Source: Benincasa hispida (taxonomy: Eukaryota; Streptophyta; Magnoliopsida; Cucurbitales; Cucurbitaceae). Taken from it: a stretch of DNA of 64,000 nt. The number at the start of each line of letters is the position of its first letter. Position 1 is the first letter of the stretch. The position numbers and the translations under genes were made by a program. The notes beneath the pieces are model-generated. The model was not told the origin of the DNA. It did not search any database and saw only the letters and a list, made by a program, of their open reading frames with translations. Where the stretch lies: the NCBI RefSeq assembly GCF_009727055.1, contig NC_052350.1, forward strand, positions 24,935,678-24,999,677, in the 5' to 3' direction. Below are positions 58,111 to 64,000 of the stretch, one piece after another.

Positions 58111-60294
58111 TGTTGGGTTTTATGTCATAAAACTCGTGGTTTGTAAACATTAAAACTTATTCTGAGAATTCAATAAAGTTGTTGTTGAATATATTGTTTT
58201 TTAGAAATTCAATAAACCTAAGTCCCTTGACTATTATATGAGTACTTGAACTTTATGTGGAGACATACAAGTGGATCAAGTTCGAGTAAATAATCAAAAT
58301 GATCTATAGTATATGAATAAGGTTGGGTACCTTATTCTAGTAACAGTATTGGATGCGACCTACTCTGTAGTTGTTATAAAGTGTTGTAAAGTGCTACATA
58401 TGAAGTGATCCTAATTCGTGCATGTTGAGACATGAGAAGTGGGGGTGTCTTTTGCAAATGAGTTTTGTGCAAGATCGGACCATGAAGTTTGTCACTCTTA
58501 CTTTATAAAGTTGTTTACTGTTTAAGACTGACGATTTCAAAGCGATGACCTAGGTAACATAACCTTAATCCTGAGCTAACTATGAACTCCTGTTTGTTCA
58601 GGATTATCCTTTGATCTGCAAACGGTGAGAGTAGACCAATTTCCTTTACTCAATAAGCTTACCATTTTGGGGATAAGACCGAATAAATAGTTGGGAACAT
58701 AGGGTGCAAGAGGGATCCTAACAGATTAGGGTTAGTAGAGTGGTTGTTCCCTTCAAGTGCTGATTCTGGGTCTTGAACAAGAGGCCTCACCCTCTCATTG
58801 GCTGAGAGGGATTCGATTTGTTGAAGTGATCACAAATCAATTGTTCATTGGAGGACCAGTGGAACTTAAGAAACAAGAGGTAATTTTGGGGGTAAAACAG
58901 AGATTTGACCCAGCCGTTATTACGAGCAACCTGTGAAGGGTTAACTTACTAATCATGGTTATATCGAGTGGACATAATATATCTATAGTGAGGGGAGTTC
59001 AACTATGGGTTTTAGTGGAATCACCCATTAGTTAATGAATGAGGGTTAGATTAGTCGATTAATCTTGGATCGTTGGAGCCTATGATCTGTAAGCATAAAT
59101 AGCTGGGAACATAGGGTGCAAGAGGGAATTCACTCCTAACCGATTAGGGTTAGTAGAGAGGTTGTTCTCTTCAAGTGCTGATTCTGGGTCTTGAACAAGA
59201 GGTCTCACCCTCTCATTGGCCTGAGAGGGATTCGATTTGTTGATTGGATCACAAATCAATTGTTCATTAGGGGATCAGTGAAACTTAAGGAACAAGAAGT
59301 AATTTCGGAGGTAAAACAGAGATTTGACCCAGCCGTTATTACGAGCAACCTGTGAAGAGTTAACTTAATAATCATGGTTATATCGAGTGAACATAATATA
59401 TCTACAGTGAGAGGAATTAAGCTATGGGCTTTAGTGGAATCACCTATTAGTTAACGAATGGGGGTTAGATCGGTCTAATGAGTTTAGCCGATTAATCTCG
59501 AATCGTTGGAGCCCATGATCTGTAGGTCCGCGAGGTCCCCCTACTAGCTCGTAAATGGGTACGCTTTAGGGTAGCTTGAGAAATTAATTTGAAACGTTCA
59601 AATTAAACAGAACAAGAGAATAAATATTTAAATATAATTTAAATATATAAAGATGATTATTGTGCAAAAATTAATTTAATATTTGATATTAAATTAATTT
59701 AAGAAAATAAATTTTTAAATTAAAATGATTTAAAAGTCATTTTGTATTTTAAAAATAAAATGGAAATTCGTTTGCATGGGTTGCACATAATGGAAAAAGA
59801 GTTTTTTCCATTGTCATCATCTTTATGCTCACACACAAACCATGATCTTCTCTACCTTAATTCTCCAAGCATAAGCTGCAAGCCATACATTCCATCTCTT
59901 TGCATGTTCATCTTGATATATAAAGAAGATTGGAGTTGTTGGAGAAATAGATGAATGCAGAATTTTGAGAGGAAAAAAAAATCAGTGAAGAAGAAGTTGT
60001 CTTCTTCAACTTGCTGCTGTGAGCTTCCCTTGTTTCTCCACATCTACAAGCTATTCTTGTGTCCCAAAACTCTACCTAAAGCTCCAAGAGCATAGTAGGA
60101 AAGGCTTTGAGGTGGTTCACGTTGATATCAAGTGAAGACAGAAGCTGAACATACGATTTTCTTGAAGAGTTCTTCAAAGGTATGTTCTGAAAACTAATTT
60201 TTATGAACAACATGCTTTAGTTTTTGCCAAAATTAGTGAATTAGAATGCTTATAAATCCTTGATACTTCCGATTCATGTTGTTTAACTCTAACA
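58111..60294 (+). repeat. 5' LTR of element D with internal duplication
   Basis: TGTTGGGTTTTATG ... CTCTAACA. It is about 300 bp longer than LTR A. A tandem duplication of about 412 bp accounts for this: TTGGGAACATAGGGTGCAAG at 58691 recurs at 59103, and the following sequence repeats with substitutions. Confidence 0.85.
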
Positions 60295-60639
60295 ATTGGT
60301 ATCAGAGCATCTTTTAAGCTTTCAATTCGGTCTAATTTTGGCAAGGTGGGTGTTTTTTTTCATGAGATATATGTGTTTTTTTTTTCATGAGATATATGAA
60401 ATTGTTGTACTGCTATGGTTTTCTCTGTTTTGACATTTTAATTCTTTTTAATTTCTCAATTAAATTTATAATTGGCACTTGTTTGATGAGCATTTATGTG
60501 TTAGCAAGAGTCTGTAATTTATTTGGAGTCATTAGAGTTGAAATTAAGATGTAATTGAAGAAACAAGCGAAGGAGGTTGAGCTGCTGTTCCAGAGTTTTC
60601 AGCTTCTGCTTAAATTTGTTGCTGAGGTCCAGTTGCTAA

Positions 60640-61240
60640 ATGATCGATTAGCTCCAGACGCTACACGATGAGAAGAAAAGCTATACGATCATTTAGTAAT
60701 ATGCGCTGGTCATTGTGATGTTGAATGCTAAACGATTGTGTACCAGCGGGACCTAAGCGATGCGTTCATTTGCTATACGATAGCATTACACGATTGTTTA
60801 GTTTCAGTCGTGAGAACTAGACGATTCTTTGATTTTGCTAAACAATGGCGCTATACGATCTTTTAGCAACGATGCGCGCTAAGCGATGCGATGAAGTGCT
60901 ACGCGATACCGTTGAGTGATCGTTTGGCTGCGGAGCTAAGCAATCGTGTAGATAAATGCTATGCGATGCGATGATGTTCTATACGATGGAGCTATGCGAT
61001 CGTTTACTGCAATGGTTACTAAATGATGACTTGAATGCGTTGGGCGATGGTGTTATGCGATCGTTTAGTACTATGCGATGGACCTAAACGATTGCACTGC
61101 GATGGAACTAAACGATCGTCTAGTCTTATGCGATAGAGCTAAACGATCGTCTTGCTTCCAGCAAACACTATGCGATCGTGTACTTCCTCTCAACCCAAGG
61201 CGACGAAGCTAGACGATTACCTCCAGGCGTTACATGATCG
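60640..61240 (+). repeat. ACGATCGT-word array in element D
   Basis: About 600 bp of degenerate words such as CTAAACGATCGT, CTATGCGATCGTTTA, GCTATACGATC and GATCGTCTAGTC. CGATCG cores and GCGATG are frequent. It is longer than the array in element A and differs in exact order. Confidence 0.88.
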
Positions 61241-61952
61241 GCCTTAGTAGCATATTGAGATTGGACCGAGAGCAACCGGTTTACTCAAGGTTCAATCCGG
61301 TTCATCCTCAAATGGTTGTGGTCGGTCTGGTTTAGGCTTTGTTAGTCCGGTTCAGACTTGTCCAGCCTGGTTCAAGTTATTTTAGGTTTGGTTTGGAACG
61401 ATTCGAGCGGTTCAAAGACGGTTATGAAGCTGTTTGTAATAGTTAGCTATCTGTTTGCTTGTTTATGTGAAAAACGAAAACCATAACAGTTAGTATTTAA
61501 TTGTCTATGCATGAGATGTATGTGATAATTAAATTCATGTATATGCATACAGTATGCCATGTAGATTTAAAACCCCACCGTAGGAAGCATGATACATGCA
61601 TTGACAATATGTTATAATTGTTATGATATATAGTATGCATGTTAGGGTTATGGTTAATATAATAGTTATATTAGATACCTTTGTTGTTTGTCGTGGATGT
61701 TAAACATGTCTAAATTTTGTAAACTATTATAAAATTGGCTAGACGTTTAAAATCTATAAAAAAAGAACAGTTGCATGCTCACTTAGGTTAACCACTTGCT
61801 TTAATAGTTAAAATAGGTCGTTAAAACTTGTAAAACTATGATTACAAACTCAACCAGTATATAATCCTGTCATAGGCTGGGGGTATTTAAGTTGACGGTC
61901 TACGAAACACCTCCTACCTGGGGATTATAGTCGAATAATTGAGTGTTAGTAA

Positions 61953-63448
61953 TGTTGGATCGATATGGCAACCTTAGGGGGGGTGAATAAAGTTTAATTA
62001 AACTTTTTTTTTAAATTAACCCAAATAAACTAATTAATACACTTTTTATAAATAATAAGAAAAATTCAATTTATGCAACAAATAAGATGGCAAAAAATAT
62101 GATAATTTAATTCTATCAAATTTTAGCAAATAAATAAGAATAAACTAAAACATACAATAAATTGCTTAAATTAATTGCAAAAATAAAAAGGAAAGAGTTA
62201 GAGAAGAAGACACCGTAATTTTTATAGTTGTTCGGTCAAACTCGACCCACTCTACTCCCCAAGCGCCTCTTGGAAATTTGAATAAAATCTTTCGACTCTT
62301 TCCGACTCTTTTCCATGGATTAGAGCCCAATCGTTACACCACTGCTCCTTTTACGGGTTCAAGAACAAACCCGATCCTTTCCACGGTTTAGGATCAAACT
62401 GTTACAAATGTTGGAATTTTTTAAGAACACAATACAACTCTCACTAGAGTGGATTTACAAGTTGAAGCACTCAACAAATTTATCCTCACAATACAATAAC
62501 ATCTCTCAAGAATAAGATGAAAAGAAAAAAAAAAATTGAGAACTTAGAGAGAGCAACAATGGAACTTATTTGAGTTTTGGAGATTATGAAAATGTAAAAT
62601 TTTTTTGTTGCTTTAAAATTTGGAGAGGAAAATGGTTTAATATAGAGATGGAAAAAAATTTTTAGAAACCACAATTAATTTGGACCATTGGATTTTGGAA
62701 ACAAACAAAATATAATATTAAATTTCTTTTCTTTTGAAATTCATTTTTCTTTTTTTAAAAGTTAATAAAAAAACACATATCATGTGTCAAAAACTAGCTG
62801 TTAGACAAAAATATAAAATAATATTAAATTTATTTTCCTTTAATTCATTTTCTTTTTAAATTCATTCTTTTTAAAGTCAATCCAAAAATAAAAAACATAC
62901 CATGTGTAAAAAATTAGCCGTTAGACACAAACATAAAATAATATTAAATTTATTTTTCCTTTTAATTCATTTTCTTTTTAAATTCATTCTTTTTAAAGTC
63001 AATCCAAAAATAAAAAACATACCGGTATAAAAACTAGCCGTTAGACACAAACATAAAATAATATTAAATTTATTTTTCCTTTTAAATTTCTTTTAAATTT
63101 CATTTTTTTAAATCAATCCAAAAATCAAAAGTCCATCATATGTTAATCTTTTAATGATCTACCATTCAACCAATATACTGCCACATTTCTACATGCAAAT
63201 GGTCTGGTTATGCCACGTCATCTACCACGGTATTTTCTCTAGACTTGTTTCGATCATATCGTCTTCGTTTTAGCTCCGATTTGAGTGATTCAAGAGGTGT
63301 TGGAATCGTTGTTCCGAGCTCTACGCTATGGACATATTAAAACACTAAAATTTTTAGTAATTAAAAATTGAGTTTGTTATCAGCAAAATATTGATTAATT
63401 AATTAATTAAAATTAATTAATTTGAGATTAAGGGCCAAAAAACCAATA
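61953..63448 (-). repeat. 3' LTR of copia 3
   Basis: About 1,496 bp. On the - strand it starts TATTGG (TGTTGG expected) after the purine tract and ends CCAACA. It contains the 120-bp tandem repeats at 62760-63120 and the conserved TTGTTCGGTCAAACTCGACCC-like segment (+ strand, about 62228). Confidence 0.75.
62760..63120. repeat. 120-bp tandem repeat, three units
   Basis: TTAGACA occurs at 62801, 62921 and 63041, a spacing of exactly 120. Units share AAAACATACCATGTGT, TAGCCGTTAGACAC and AAATAATATTAAATTTATTT. They lie in the LTR upstream part and so may be promoter repeats of the element. Confidence 0.9.
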
Positions 63449-63805
63449 ATCTCCCCCTTTTTTATGATGACAAACTATTCAAGAAAAATAGCTTGAAATA
63501 CATGTAAACCATATGTAGCACATAATAAAATTCAATATATCACCATAAAAATCATTCTTGAAATCACTCAAAAATATAAATTCTCCCCCTAATTAATACA
63601 ATCAAAATCATAACAAATTTATAGCATATTTTTCTTAAACTTCTCCCCCTTTAGAATTGAGAAAAATTTAGAACTACATAAATGTTTCCCTTCAAAACAT
63701 GAACATAAATTTAGCACAACTCCCCCCAAGAATATTAACACATGCTTTCCATGTCTCCCCCTATCAAAATATCTTCTAAAAGATTTAACAAGTAAAATTA
63801 TAAAA

Positions 63806-64000
63806 TCAAGAGGCATCACAACGAATAATACCAAGCTCAAGCTTATTTTTGCAAAAGTTTTCTTCATTCAAAGGCTTGGTAAAAATATCTGCTAATTGAT
63901 TATTAGAGCCTACAAATTCAAGAGTAATATTATCATTTTGCACATGCTCTCTAATAAAGTGATGCCTAATATCAATATGCTTAGTCCTAGAATGATGTAT
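63806..64000 (-). CDS. copia 3 RNase H C-terminus, partial
   Basis: Sixty-four codons plus TGA (63808-63806), open to the window edge. Contains [17 protein letters not shown] and [12 protein letters not shown], which are the conserved copia RNase H end. No disabling change is visible in this part, unlike copia 1 and 2, so this element may be younger. Confidence 0.88.
   Translation of the reverse strand: MHHSRTKHIDIRHHFIREHVQNDNITLEFVGSNNQLADIFTKPLNEENFCKNKLELGIIRCDAS

Larger units (their letters stand above)
58111..61952 (+). mobile_element. non-coding LTR retrotransposon D, 3' end missing
   Basis: 5' LTR 58111-60294 (2,184 bp), primer-binding site TGGTATCAGAGC at 60297-60308, interior with leader TTTGGAGTCATTAGAGTTG, the ACGATCGT-word array (60640-61240), a GGTTC-rich block (about 61270-61410) and the 3' block with CACTTAGGTTAACCACT (about 61780). 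This follows element A. No gag or pol frames exist. Copia 3 begins at 61953, so the 3' LTR is either displaced beyond the window or lost. Confidence 0.85.
61953..64000 (-). mobile_element. Ty1-copia retrotransposon 3, 3' end, runs off window
   Basis: Read on the - strand: RNase H end (64000-63806), a region with repeated purine tracts (GGGGGAGACATG, GGGGAGAAG), the main tract AAAAAAGGGGGAGAT (63463-63449), then a 3' LTR 63448-61953. The LTR ends CGATCCAACA. The 5' part lies beyond 64000. Confidence 0.88.

Noticed and set aside
59742..59954. 70-codon frame in LTR D
   Set aside because: It falls at the LTR 3' end and no protein is expected. The equivalent part of LTR A has no open frame.
1..64000. 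tRNA, rRNA or snRNA genes
   Set aside because: I saw no convincing cloverleaf, A/B box pair or rRNA core. Matches to tRNA-Met are the primer-binding sites of retroelements.

Overview
The window looks like nuclear DNA of a eudicot plant. It has spliced genes with GT-AG introns, plant-only gene families (a strigolactone/karrikin-type hydrolase and the chloroplast Fe-S factor HCF101), Ty1-copia retrotransposons and a very AT-rich background. Some of the repeats resemble ones I associate with cucurbits (Cucurbitaceae), but that placement is an inference and was not tested.

Region by region. (1) 1-3283: the 3' part of a decayed Ty1-copia element on the + strand, ending in a polypurine tract and 3' LTR. 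(2) 4195-5540: the last four exons of a Nudix hydrolase of the plant NUDT20/24 type (+). Its earlier exons are not in view and the copia element lies just upstream. (3) 5923-8777: a complete two-exon DLK2 gene (-), convergent with the Nudix gene. (4) 8778-19800: AT-rich intergenic DNA with small non-autonomous elements (MITEs), retroposon-like pieces and microsatellites. (5) 20196-29927: a complete 15-exon HCF101 gene (-), 530 codons, whose introns carry a 602-bp TRIM element, several MITEs and one apparent GC-AG intron. (6) 30255-36515: a large AT-rich, probably non-autonomous element interrupted by a non-coding LTR retrotransposon. (7) 37933-47841: a pile of about 1.9-kb LTRs in alternating orientation, inserted into one another; target-site duplications (TSDs) resolve the order. 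(8) 49580-57000: a complete but dead Ty1-copia element with two LTRs and a 5-bp TSD, split by a 1,964-bp insertion with an 8-bp TSD. (9) 58050-61952: a second non-coding LTR element with a 2.18-kb LTR. (10) 61953-64000: the 3' end of a third copia element on the - strand, running off the window.

The three host genes are independent single-copy-type genes and do not form a pathway or cluster. DLK2 is a cytosolic/nuclear alpha/beta hydrolase, HCF101 delivers Fe-S clusters in plastids, and the Nudix protein hydrolyses diphosphate compounds. The rest of the window is mainly a record of retroelement turnover. Its most unusual feature is a group of non-coding LTR elements whose internal region is made of short palindromic words around ACGATCGT; the same words occur in the LTRs of an otherwise unrelated copia element. 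Three N positions, two of them flanked by exact duplicates, look like assembly joins and not biology.
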